Part shown: one piece after another, positions 51,101 to 63,100 of the stretch | How the letters are laid out: the number at the start of each line of letters is the position of its first letter | Numbering within the stretch: position 1 is the first letter of the stretch | Assembly: GCA_947568835.1 (NCBI GenBank) | Contig: OX387610.1 | Coordinates: 9,573,501-9,637,500 of the forward strand | Source: Protonemura montana | Taxonomy: Eukaryota > Arthropoda > Insecta > Plecoptera > Nemouridae | DNA: 64,000 nucleotides | Direction of reading: 5' to 3' | Translations under genes and position numbers: made by a program | The notes under the pieces: model-generated | The model's database searches: none | What the model saw: the letters and a program-made list of their open reading frames with translations, nothing else | Told to the model about the DNA's origin: nothing

Positions 51101-54100
51101 GTAAAAAAAAACCGACAAATTAACTACTTTACCAAAAAATATGCTAGTTCCCGTATTTTTAAGAGTAACACAATTATATTTCTTTTTTTCTCGTAGATTA
51201 CTCTCATTTAAGACTAGTTTTGGCTCAAATAATCTAAATTAAGCTATCTTGAACGACTCATATACATTTAAAGATATTTTCAGTCAATGTTCTTCAATTG
51301 TAGAGACTTGATAAAAAGGACGGCCGCAAGCGCCATCGAGTGGCACCTACCGTTACCACGTGTTGCTCACTCGTTTGCTCAGCAAAACGTTTGAAATTAG
51401 CGCTGTGACAGTGACTAAACCTCTAAACTTAAGGCTGAACCCATATCAAGTGAACGTGTGCTATATCATGGTGTTTTACCCTGATTTCTAGGGGAGAGAT
51501 GCCACCCCGTACCTGGAGAGAAACAGAGTTGGCCGCGATGCCATCGACTCAGCTGCCGCCCTTACCGACATGGGCAAGTACCTGTTCCGGGAACGGCGCC
51601 TTCCCGTCTACGACATCGCCGTCGCGGTCACCAAGTAAGTACACCGATTAGCCTACGAAGGGCGTTGCAATGGCTTGGAACGATGGGCAATGGCTTAAAT
51701 TATATCACTTGTAAACCAGGATTTATTTTGAGTCTCATTTTAAATTGATGAGACCAAATTTTCGTAGCATTGGTGTTTACTGGTCATCCCGTGAGAGAAG
51801 ATTCCATTTCAAGGTCATCTTAAGTCAATTTTTTTTCCATAAGAGCTAGTGTAAACAAATCCATCCAGTGGGCCTCTGGTATCTGGTATATATATGGTAT
51901 CTTCTCTCACGAATTAGGCTAAAGAATAGAGAGTATAGTAATTGAAAGAACAGTTGTTTTCTTCAGCAATATCTAAAAAAAAATAATAATAACAATCGGT
52001 TACAACGCTTTGTAGCTGTATTTGAAGTTATTTCTGTGTATCAAAAAGTCAGTGCCTGCCAAGCTGATTATTAACTATCTCGTCGAAAATTTATTCCTGG
52101 CACGGCAATGCATTTTTCAGTTCCCATGCAAGCAGCAAAATATTCAAATCTTCAAGTTCTAGTCAGGCATTGATTATCCATTCTTTACACGATTTGGCAA
52201 AGACAAGACCAGTTAGCTATGAGAATTTTGAAAGAAGTTAAAAAATATATGTTCACACTCAGTAAGTATTCTGAGAAAATCATAGATGATGCGCATAGAT
52301 CGTAGATTAAGTGTAAGAGATATTTACGGACAAAAATATTTACTTTTGCATCTTAAAACCACTATCGATTCAAATATCTCGAACGCATGAAATGTTTCCC
52401 CTTGACCTTGCATGACATAATTGCACACTGCACTTGACCATCGAAATGCACTTAGAAATGCACTTGAAATGCACTTGTCTGGCACTCAACATGGTCACTA
52501 GACAAACACAAGTGTTTGCCAGAGCAAGTGACCTGTTCTACGTTATTAACGGTTGATTTAAGTGCAATTTCTATAAGATTTGACGGCAGGTTCTTGATTT
52601 ACGCGCTAATATGTTCTTATATTGATTACAATAATTGGATGCTACAGCAATTTCTTCGATCTCGTTTGATGTGTTTATAAAAGTGTGTGTTTGTGTGTGT
52701 GTTTATGTACGTCGATTACTTTTTCGTAAAAAAGCAAACTTATTTGTACTTTCTTAATGTATGTACTTTCACTGAAATACGGAGTCGAGTCCGAAGCTGG
52801 CTTCTTGTAAACATTGCACAACTTTCTTATGCACCGTTCAGCAAGGGAACCGACAGCGGCACCACCGGTTGTTTTGGGGTGACATGTTTTTGCAGGCCAA
52901 CTGTCATTTTTAAAAACACTACAAATCACAGGAAAATGGATTCAAATGGATCGCTTTGTTTACCTTCTGGGGGAAATTATCTTCTGTGTCTTTGCCCCAA
53001 ATGTGAGTGAAAAACGTGGAACTTTCGTTTATTAAGCGGTTAAATTTACACTTTGTTAAGGGTAGGCCCTAACCTTTGTCTGACCTTCTGAAGCCAAGAG
53101 ACTCACATGTGTAATCAAATAGACATGGTTGATAAGGGACAGACAATCAGGTACGAGTAACTTATATCAGCACACACTATTGTTAGATCAATCATAAACG
53201 ATAAAACTGATAGAAAAAAAGGTCAGTAATCTCAGAAAACTTTTCAAAGCTCTTGAGCTCGCTAGAAATCTTCATTTAATGTCTTACACTCAGTATTACA
53301 GTGGTTCGTTAAGAATATAACAATCCGTTAATTTGTTATTTGTTTGGCAACAGCCAATCAAAAGCTTTTTTTAACCGTCTGTTAATTCATTAAAGTTGCA
53401 CTGAAAACCCGACACTTAAGCCTGGTTTTTCAGCGGTCTGTTAAGAACTTAACGGCCTGTAAGTTTGTTATTTGCTTAGCAACAGCCAATTATAAGATGT
53501 GTTTACTTGTTATCGGTATGTTGATTACATAACGTGGCACTAAAGACCCGCCACTTAGTTTAGTATGTGTTCAAAATATGTGATTGTAAATGGTGTTTGG
53601 TCAAATTATCTCTGATCTGTCCACCTTGATTAATCTTACTTCTTCACCTATAGGTACGATATGTGTCGACGCAGAAAAGGCGGGCGGTGCACGAAAGGGA
53701 CGGCCGGTATGTGAACCAAAGCCCCCTGTACATAAACACCCTCCCCCCTACCCCCCCAAATACCCATGTAAATATGCAACCCCTTAATAACGTGGTGTTT
53801 GTGAATAAGATGTGGGTTACCATATGTTGGTGGCTGGAATTGGAACTAAAGTATAGGAAAACCGATTGGGCTCTGCCAGGGGTTGGGACTTTTAGTGTCG
53901 CATTGTTTCATTTTGAACTGCGAGGAAAGGGTAAACCTCGTTTTTTTGTGCAAATTTTAAAATTCGTATCTACCAGAACGTTCTGGGTACACTTTGCAGA
54001 ATGTTTTTCAAAAAAAAAATACGATATTTTATATTTACTGAAAAAAAACAGTGTTTCTTTTTCCTTAATTGGTGTCCTACAGCTCTGTGGTTCATTTTGT

Positions 54101-57100
54101 AGAAGCTTTTCATGGGACAGATTAATAAAATTAAAGATTCACATCCACAAAGCTGAGTTTAAGCTTAACCTCAGAGTGAAAATATGACCAGTATTTTACA
54201 AACGATGTTTCCAGATTTTCAAGGGTTGTTAACATGGGGAAACAACTTTATGGGGTTGAACCCTGGTTTGCGAATCTGGCTTAAAACGGCTCAAAGATGG
54301 AACCAAACGTGCGCTGTTATTGTACTAAGTACTCGTTTTGTTTATCTGACGTGCCAAACGCACGTGAGCAAAACTTCACGCAATTTAAACATCACACTTT
54401 AAAACGCCAGAGCTTTTTTAATAAATAAGAATAATCTAAAATCGTTTCAGCTTCTCCGTAATTAAGTCCTCGTCAAAATGGTTCAGTCCGCTAGCTAGCC
54501 CTTCCCTTAGCGGAAATTTAAAAATAAATTAATATAATTCTAAAAATCGGTTTCCCTCATTTTCGTTCCAAATCCACCACAGGGTTTTTGTGTAATGCAT
54601 TGTACAGTATTAACAGGGTGACGTTACCATGTACGCGGGATGTTCTACGACGTCAGCAGGTTTAACGACGCAAGCAACGTGCTGGGAAAGTTGCTTGATG
54701 TGTGGTTACTATTTCAGATTAGACATGTGTCGACGACAGTATGCGAACGATGCTTGTAACAGAGGAACTGCAGGTAAGCAGTCGTACGCGGAAGGAGTTA
54801 GTCACTAGAGCGAAGAAAATAGATGGGTAGAATCATCGATTTATCATGGCTCACTGTAACATATGTTACCTCGTAATTTCGTTGTTATTGGTTAGTTATG
54901 TCACTGAGTATTGTAAACTCTACTGTTATGTTGATATAGTTATAATATTTCGTATTTATGCGACTTACCACTCACGGTAAGGTGTATTAGAGGTACAATA
55001 CGAGTATAAATATGACCACAGGGTACTTAATTTGCCTAAATGAGACCATCTGGTCAGTGGTAAGGGGTTAAATTCTGTATAAAATTTAATTTAATCAAAG
55101 GGAAATGTCTGTATCTTCGCCCTCACGACAAATGCCGAGTTTCATTCGAATTTAGACTTAAGAATTGCGAGTCCATTTTAGAAGTCTTAACGATAAAAAT
55201 TCTTGTAACTTTATAAAATTCAATGATGGCAAATGATAGTGAGTTATCTATTTTTCATAGTTAAAAATCGTTCCTGTTTAAAATAAACTTGGCCCGGGAC
55301 TCTGTTCTAGCACTTTTGGGTAGAATTTGATCCTTGGCAGCAACTATTACGGTAGTACCTCCAACTTCAAGTGCTATTTGGTACTCTTTTACCTACACAA
55401 TCCAATCGCTTCAAGCACGATTTTACGAGAAATTATAAACAGTGGGTCATGAGTTCAGTAGGTAAAATAAAAACATACTTTTCATTTAGTTTCATATTCC
55501 ATAAAACGAAAATATAACTTCTCGTTACTCTTAATCATGCCAACGCTTCAATGTCTTCTATTTCTTTTGATTTCGCGCCAAAATCTCATCATGCATTTTC
55601 AAAGTCATACGTGCTTGTCCGCCATGTTGCATCAAAATAATTTACCTCTTCTACATGCGTGTATGCAATGAATTTAACATGCTCGAAAACATAATCTCTG
55701 TAATGGAGACCTGAACATACATCTTCAATCTTTCAACATTTTCAACTTTGCCAACATATCCATCTTTACCGTGTGCCAAAAGCTACATGATATTTCTGCC
55801 AATTTCTTGTTCACGCCGCTAGGACTGTCTTAGATGAAAGGTAAGCCGCTTGCAACTCACCACTTGACAGGTCATAAATTGACATAACAACACCTAACCT
55901 AACACCTTTATAGTTCATCTAATGTACCTTTCGCTGTGGCCACTCGAATGTTGTACAGGAAATCTTATCATTTTCCTCGCAAAAGATGTTAAAAAGGAAA
56001 GAAGCTCTGAATTTCTAGCTGTGGATTCCAACAGCTATTCATTTCTCATTCAAATAAAATGTGGGCTTGTTATCTGCTAGGTTTTTGAAATACCCAGTAC
56101 TAGACGCGAGTTGTCTGTAAGCAAGGCAAGTTTTGAATGTCATTTAGCTGATTCTAGAAGTGGGTCTTAAAACTTCCGTACGATGAAATGGGGAGAAAAA
56201 TTCAAATCTGTCCATAATTATGATTAATATCGTCTTAGTGAATCAAAGGTATTGTCCCTAAGGACTAGCGAAATATGTCCCCTTTAAAAACAAAAAAGTT
56301 CAATCCTAAACAATTTCGAATGGAACATCCCAAAATCTCGAATGCATTTTGTCTTGACATTTTGTTCGATTCGTGTTTATCTGGTTAGTTGTCAACATTT
56401 CAACCCATCTCTTCTCGACCATCTTAGCTGTGAGCCAACTTACGTGCCTACCCCTACCCCATCCCATCAGATTAACACAAGTAATAGAAATTCAATGCGA
56501 TGTAATACATTTGACAACGAAGCCCAATCAATAAACTCTGACACCTAAAAAAGTTCAGATTTAAATGTTGACTTCTACAAATTCGTGAACAAAAGACCCT
56601 TTGCTAGAACTAGATGCCGTTGAGTTTTTCGGATGCTCTATACCATGATTTGACTTGCTTTACGGTTGTGCTCTGCTTAGAAGAGGTTTACGGCCCTAAA
56701 AAGGGCTTAAAGCCTCTAAAGACTCTTAAAACTCTACAGACTTTAGGCCCTTTCTTAAGGCCGCCGACCTCTAACCAGTAAAGCTTATCAAATCATAAAA
56801 CCACGGCTCTAAAACCCATCAAGCATCCATGTTTTTCTTGCCGAATTTTAAACTTCTTTACCCTTAAACAGAAATGCACAACAATGGTCAAGTGGTTACT
56901 TCGACTTGTTCACTAATGACAAACTATGATGACATGCATAATAACAAATAACAACTGGGTAACATAATGCACATGGAGCGCTATAACCACTAACGTTTAT
57001 ACTGGGACGAGACATAACAGAATAACACAATAACAGGGTCTGCTTACTAAACATAATACGAAAGTGCAATTACAAGGAATTAGTCATTACCTAACAACAA

Positions 57101-60100
57101 CACCATATGCTTCGTTTGGGGCTGAAACGCTAATTAATTGATAATACAATTAAACCAGAACATGCAAGTAATCATATTTCTGTGCAAGAATCCTTGGTCT
57201 GTACCTACTGTCTTTCACATAAGTTTCATCGCGTTTTATTTTTGACATCTTCTCCTATTAAAATGAGATAAAGCTAAGTTATATTTGTACGATTTTCATT
57301 TTCCCTCGAGTAATTGAAGTTCTAGATTAATTTTCTTCATCAGTGATCACAAAACAAGATAATCAACACTCAACCAATACAGGCACGGCAATAAAACTCT
57401 TCTTTGCGCAAATATACTCAATTGCGCTCTTTCTAAAAGTCGTCAATTTCTTCATCTCCTTTCTTTCCAATTATTTTGTGTCATCTTATCAAACTCTTCG
57501 CTGAACTTAATGTCATATAACAACATTTGTGCCTCTTTACTTTCATAAAACCTCTCGTAACTTTCAAAACATCAAAATCAAACTTATTTTGTTTGCATCA
57601 ATTTACTTTTTCGCCTACTACCACCATCTAAAACGCGCCCCTAGTGGGCGGTCCCGAAACTTTGTACAAGCCGAATACTGCCTTCAGGGTTTGCGTACGT
57701 CGGCGGAGCATGCGTCGTCAACAAACGTCTTGAGAAGGTCAACAGCGTCGCTATCATCGAAGACACTGGCGGCTTCTCAGGCATTATCGTCGGAGCACAC
57801 GAAGTCGGACACTTGTAAGCCAATTCAAATAGAGGTTATGTCTAAAGTTTCGTGAACGTTCCAAGACCCTTTCTCTTTTGGTCAATCTTAGAAGATTACT
57901 ATCCAGAATCGCAGAATTTGATATTTTGACTATCGTTGGTCTTTGATATTCCTTGAATTTATGTCATTCTCATCAAATACACTAAAATCATTCAAACAAT
58001 TCCATGTCTAAGAAGCTCAGTTGGTTACATACGCGATTGGTGGGGATCGGGGTTCAAAGGCCCCGTTTGGGCACACATTTTTGAAAGGTCATTAGTGTTC
58101 CAAATATTAAAAATACTCAAAATTTGATAGCTTCAATTTCTTGCTTTATTCAGCCGCTTTTAATTATCATAGACACTCAATACGGTTGCCGATCTGACCG
58201 CTTTTCGTCTATCAACAAACTCTGGCAGTTATGCCTCACTCAGCACTGTTCAGTAGCGCAGATTGTAGCACGCTAGGGGTACTTTCACGCAATGATTTTC
58301 AACATCGGGTCGCATTTCCGGTGCTCTTATAAGTCTAATCGTAGCCTAACAAGAGTAAAAAAAGCACCAAGCTGTTTTGAAAAAACAAAACTGTAAAAAT
58401 CGTGATAATCTTTTCGAGTTTCATTCAAATCCCTTCTCAAACGAGTGTTTCATTAAAACTTAACTGAAAGCTTTTGAATAATTTTTCCATCGATTTGCAA
58501 ATTTTTATTGTAAATGTGTTTTAATCCTATTGAACCATTAAGAAAAGTTTTTTTTTTCAACCAAGTCCACTATAGCCAAACGGCAGAAAAATAAAATAAA
58601 TTATTTTTCGAAAGTATTGTTAAAATATGTGAATATTTCCGTGTACTATACCGACCCTAACGCGTGTGTTTAATACAGATTGGGTGCTGTCCACGATGGC
58701 TCGCCGCCACCCAGCTACCTGGGTGGGCCCGGTGCAGAAAAGTGCCGCTGGGAGGATGGCTTCATCATGTCCGACCTACGACACACCGATAAGGGCTTCA
58801 AGTGGTCTTCTTGCAGTGTTACCTCTTTCCACCACTTCCTCAAGTGAGTATATGCTTTGTCAAAGAGTTTGTTTGTTTGTTTGTAATGTTTTAATTAGCT
58901 TCACAGCTATTCAGTACATCCACAATGTTCAACACAAATACTCGCTCAATTCTTCCTTTTTTAAAACTTTAAGAGTACTTTTTAAGAGTACAACATTACC
59001 GGTTACATCCACTTTTTAGTAAAGAACTTAGAAAAATACCACGAGTTAAATGAACCAAAAACAGTTTTCTCCTAGTAAATTATGGTTTTTCCATCAACAA
59101 TCTCTAAATTGCAATCTATCAATTCTAAAAGTAACAAAAACAGTCGCATAGTTAATTTTCCACAAAATCATCGCTTAATCCTAGATTTTTTAAAGTTAGT
59201 GAACCGCAAGAAATGAGAGTTTTTGATTAACGTTGTTGTCTTGTTTTTCAGTGGAGACACGGCGACATGCCTGTACAACTCCCCACATGAGGATGAATCG
59301 CTGCCTCGCGCTCTACCTGGCAAACTTCTAACCCTGGACGCACAGTGTCGCAAAGACCGAGGGACCTCCGCATGCTTTGTACGTACCTCCCTCATAGACC
59401 AATACTTCACAGTTTCCCAAAGGATTTTTATTTTTGGACATGCCATGTGATGTCATAAAATTGGTGGTTATGCAGTCATGACCAGAATTGCAATTCCACT
59501 CAAAGATATTGACAAAAATTGCATTAAAAACTGATTTTTCTAACATTGCATAAGTGCATGCACACAATCATCATTGGTACGGTATTGAGAAACTATTCGG
59601 GTTTATATTTTTGAAGGAAAGTGTCTTGAATATTCAAATGTATTATTACAGTTGAACTACATGCTGTGTGCTAGCCAAAAATTAGCTTCAGCTCATTTGC
59701 AGTAGTTTAAAACCAACCAGACACCTCAATATTCATTTTGAAATAAAATAAATTATTTTCTCTCATTTCCAGTTTACATTTATAGCCATAACTTATGAGT
59801 TTGGGTGTTTTATACGTTGACGAACGCTAATCGAATTGTTTTGCATTTGCGGCATGCACAGAAAGACGACCGCGTCTGCGCGCAGCTGTTCTGCTTCGAC
59901 GCCGGCTCTGGCTACTGCGTGGCGTACCGACCGGCAGCAGAAGGGTCCTCGTGCGGTGACGGACAGGTAACTGATCAGCACACGACGTGGCATGCCATCG
60001 ATATCATTGTGGGCTGGCTTTAAGTGGCTCGTTGTGAGGTTAACAGTGTGTTAACGATAAATAACTAGCTGCCTGAATGTTGGTTTTTTAAAGGGACAAT

Positions 60101-63100
60101 GTTAAATCTTAAACCCAAACGTAATTAATATGTGGTGTTAACACCATGTTTATTCTGGAGGACATTTGTAAAAAAATGCTGAAAGAGTTGAGGCCTGTTA
60201 TCAATAGCACGGCCCAATTAAAACTAATTGATAATTGTATGAAGTGACGAGATATCGTGCTACAACTTTATGACAATTTTTAAATTATTGCCCTCTTGTT
60301 TTCTAGGATATTTCAGAATGAGCAGAATAGCAATTTTTAATATAAGCTTAACAGATAAATAATTTGAGCTAAAATCATCGAGCTATCATACTTGCCTAGC
60401 ATTTCTAAAAAGATAAAACATGAACTGGGGTGGAAATTTGCAACGAAATGGACCACTCGGGGAAATTCCTTGTATTAGTCGATGTCCTCTGTGCTCACCA
60501 TACCGGTGGCCTACCAATTGAAAAAAATTTGGTATGCCAAAGCCTAGTCGTCTAATTAACGTTCTTGCCGTTCCAGTACTGCATCAACGGAAAGTGCACG
60601 ACCGAGCACGAGAACATCATCCCCGACTACTCGTCCAACACGCCGACGTACATTCGTCGTAGTGATGATGCCGACACATCGGCCACGCAGGCGCGGCCTT
60701 CGTACGCGGCGCTGCCTAACGCCACCACGCAGAGGTTGGTTTCACACGATGCGCGGTGGCGGGACTTGGTGGCTTCTTAGAGTGGGCGGGGCGAGAGCCG
60801 TTGTTTTGTTAAAATATCACTGATCCATAGTTCCCTGCGGACTGGCTCGACAAGGCCAAGAGAAACTTTTTTTTGGTGAAATGGAATGAAATGAGATGAG
60901 AAAATTTTTATTTGTTCCATTGCTAGCAATGCAAAAAAATTTGCCTATTTCATCTCGTTTCATTCCGTTATAATGAAAAGAAATTACAGAATAGATTTTA
61001 AGGGTTGCTGTCTGAAACATACACCCACAACAAATGATACTCTCCTGAAATATGTGTTGGTGTAGCGGTCAATACGGGGACTATCATCGCTCTTAAAATA
61101 ATACGTGATGATGCCCCAGAGACTACTACTAAAAGTACCAGTTTCATTTAGTGCGTTTCATTTTAGTGCAAATTCGATATATGAATGTTACACAGTGTTT
61201 ATTCTGAAAAAGTATCAAAACACAAAACAAAACATTTTATCCTTTAAAAATGTTAAGCTCAGAACGTAGCGTCAGCTATTTTGGCTCCGAGTCTCTTGGT
61301 CACTGCTGATGCTTACTACTCATTCTGTAGATTGCAACTCTCTTTCGCAATATGACAAACGAAGACGTAGGTTTACAATTCTGTATTTTGTCGTATACAT
61401 TGGCTACCACTACCAAGAAAGTGCGGGTTTAATGTTATACGTGGCCCAGAATGATCGAGATTACACCCCAGCGACCTGAGCCCACCCGCCAGTCACTGTT
61501 AGAATGTTTACACCTGAGAGATTGACGATTGGTAGGTTTTTTTCAACGTCAGTAATGCCAAGTTACGTCTCTTAGAGTAGAAGGGGCAATTGGCACTGGT
61601 TAGTTCCGTCATGTGCAGTCTGGGGTATTCCAAACTCTGAGGAATTTGTACAGATTTATTGGAAGAGATTGGTGATGGGAACAGGTCAAATGCAGAATGT
61701 GTTCCTGATCTTTAGTATTTTGGAGAATGGTTGTAGAATTTTTGTTTGTTTGATAATATTCTAGATTTAGACAAAGGAAAAATAGTGCATGCAATGAGGT
61801 CATGGTATAATATCTGTATTGTTTTTTACGGTAGAAGCCTGAAATCCAGCAAATTCTGAGAAACAAAGGGGATTAGCTTGTTTCAAACACTCATGCTGAT
61901 AGACAGGAGACTTTTAATTAAATCAAACGTTACCATGAATATAGTCTCTCTAGCATCTCATGATTTATTTGGGCAAACAAAACCCTCTCTCCTTCTGGAA
62001 ATTATCTGGAGTTTAAGCATTCAAGGCTTAATTGTATGTAGATTTGGGGTGCTGATCTGTCAAATTGTAGATATGACATAGCGGCTGCACATCTAAGATT
62101 GTATTTTGTTTTGTTTTAGAGGCAATTGTATATTTTTGTAAATAACTGTAGGCCGTAAAATGTTGTAAATAGTTTGTCGGGCTGCATGCTTGTTGTCTAC
62201 GTTTGCTGTTGGTGAATTGTTGTTAAATGTTTTGATGATCCCGAACAAACAGGTACGACTGGAATGAACCAAAAACTACAAAAGAGGTGACGACGACCAC
62301 AACAACGCAAGCTCCAAGCCCACAGAAGTTCTCATTCAAAGTAAACTTCTATCAAACAACAAAAACCCCATTCAACTACTATAGCAAAGAGGCAACGACT
62401 AAATCTCCCTACAATTACAACAAAGTAACGACCACCAAGTCACCTTACAGCTATTCTTACAGTAAAGAAACGATCCCGACAAAGCCCCCGTTTAGCTACC
62501 AATACAGCAAAGAACAGACAACCAAAACTCCCACAACCTTAAGTCCATTCCACGAAAAATATAAAAACTACAATTCGGCGACAACAAAGTCCCCGTACAA
62601 TTACTACAAGGTATCGACGACAAAAAGTCCTTACGACTTTAGCAACTTCCATCAGACGCACGTTAAAAACCCACAGCCGGTAAAAATTCCCGAAACAGGA
62701 CACAAGCAGGAAGCAGCGTCATCTCCCGAAGTTCGATACGAGACCTCACCAACAAGTCCCAAACCGACGACAGAAAACCTTTACTCGAAATACTACAAAA
62801 ACCTATCGACGACGACTAAAAAGCCCACATACAATCACTACAATCAGCATTACGGTTCGTCCTCGACCGGTAATTATGCTTTGAGCTACACGAAACCGAC
62901 TCCCAAGCCTTACTCATACGATCCTTACGCATACACGACGACCACTAAGAAATCTCCGTTCTTCAAGACTTCGGCCACAGAAAACGTGGAGACAGTAGTC
63001 CCATTCATGAACGCAGGGAATATAGCTGGTGAGTAGTCCACTCTAGTGGGACGGACGATTAAGGTCGAAATATTCTTCGCATCCGACTGTCGTTTCATCT

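Noticed and set aside
53663..54187. 174-codon open frame across exon 9a and the following intron
   Set aside because: It is in a different frame from exon 9a. The rest is AT-rich and lysine/phenylalanine-rich with no recognisable domain; best explained as chance.
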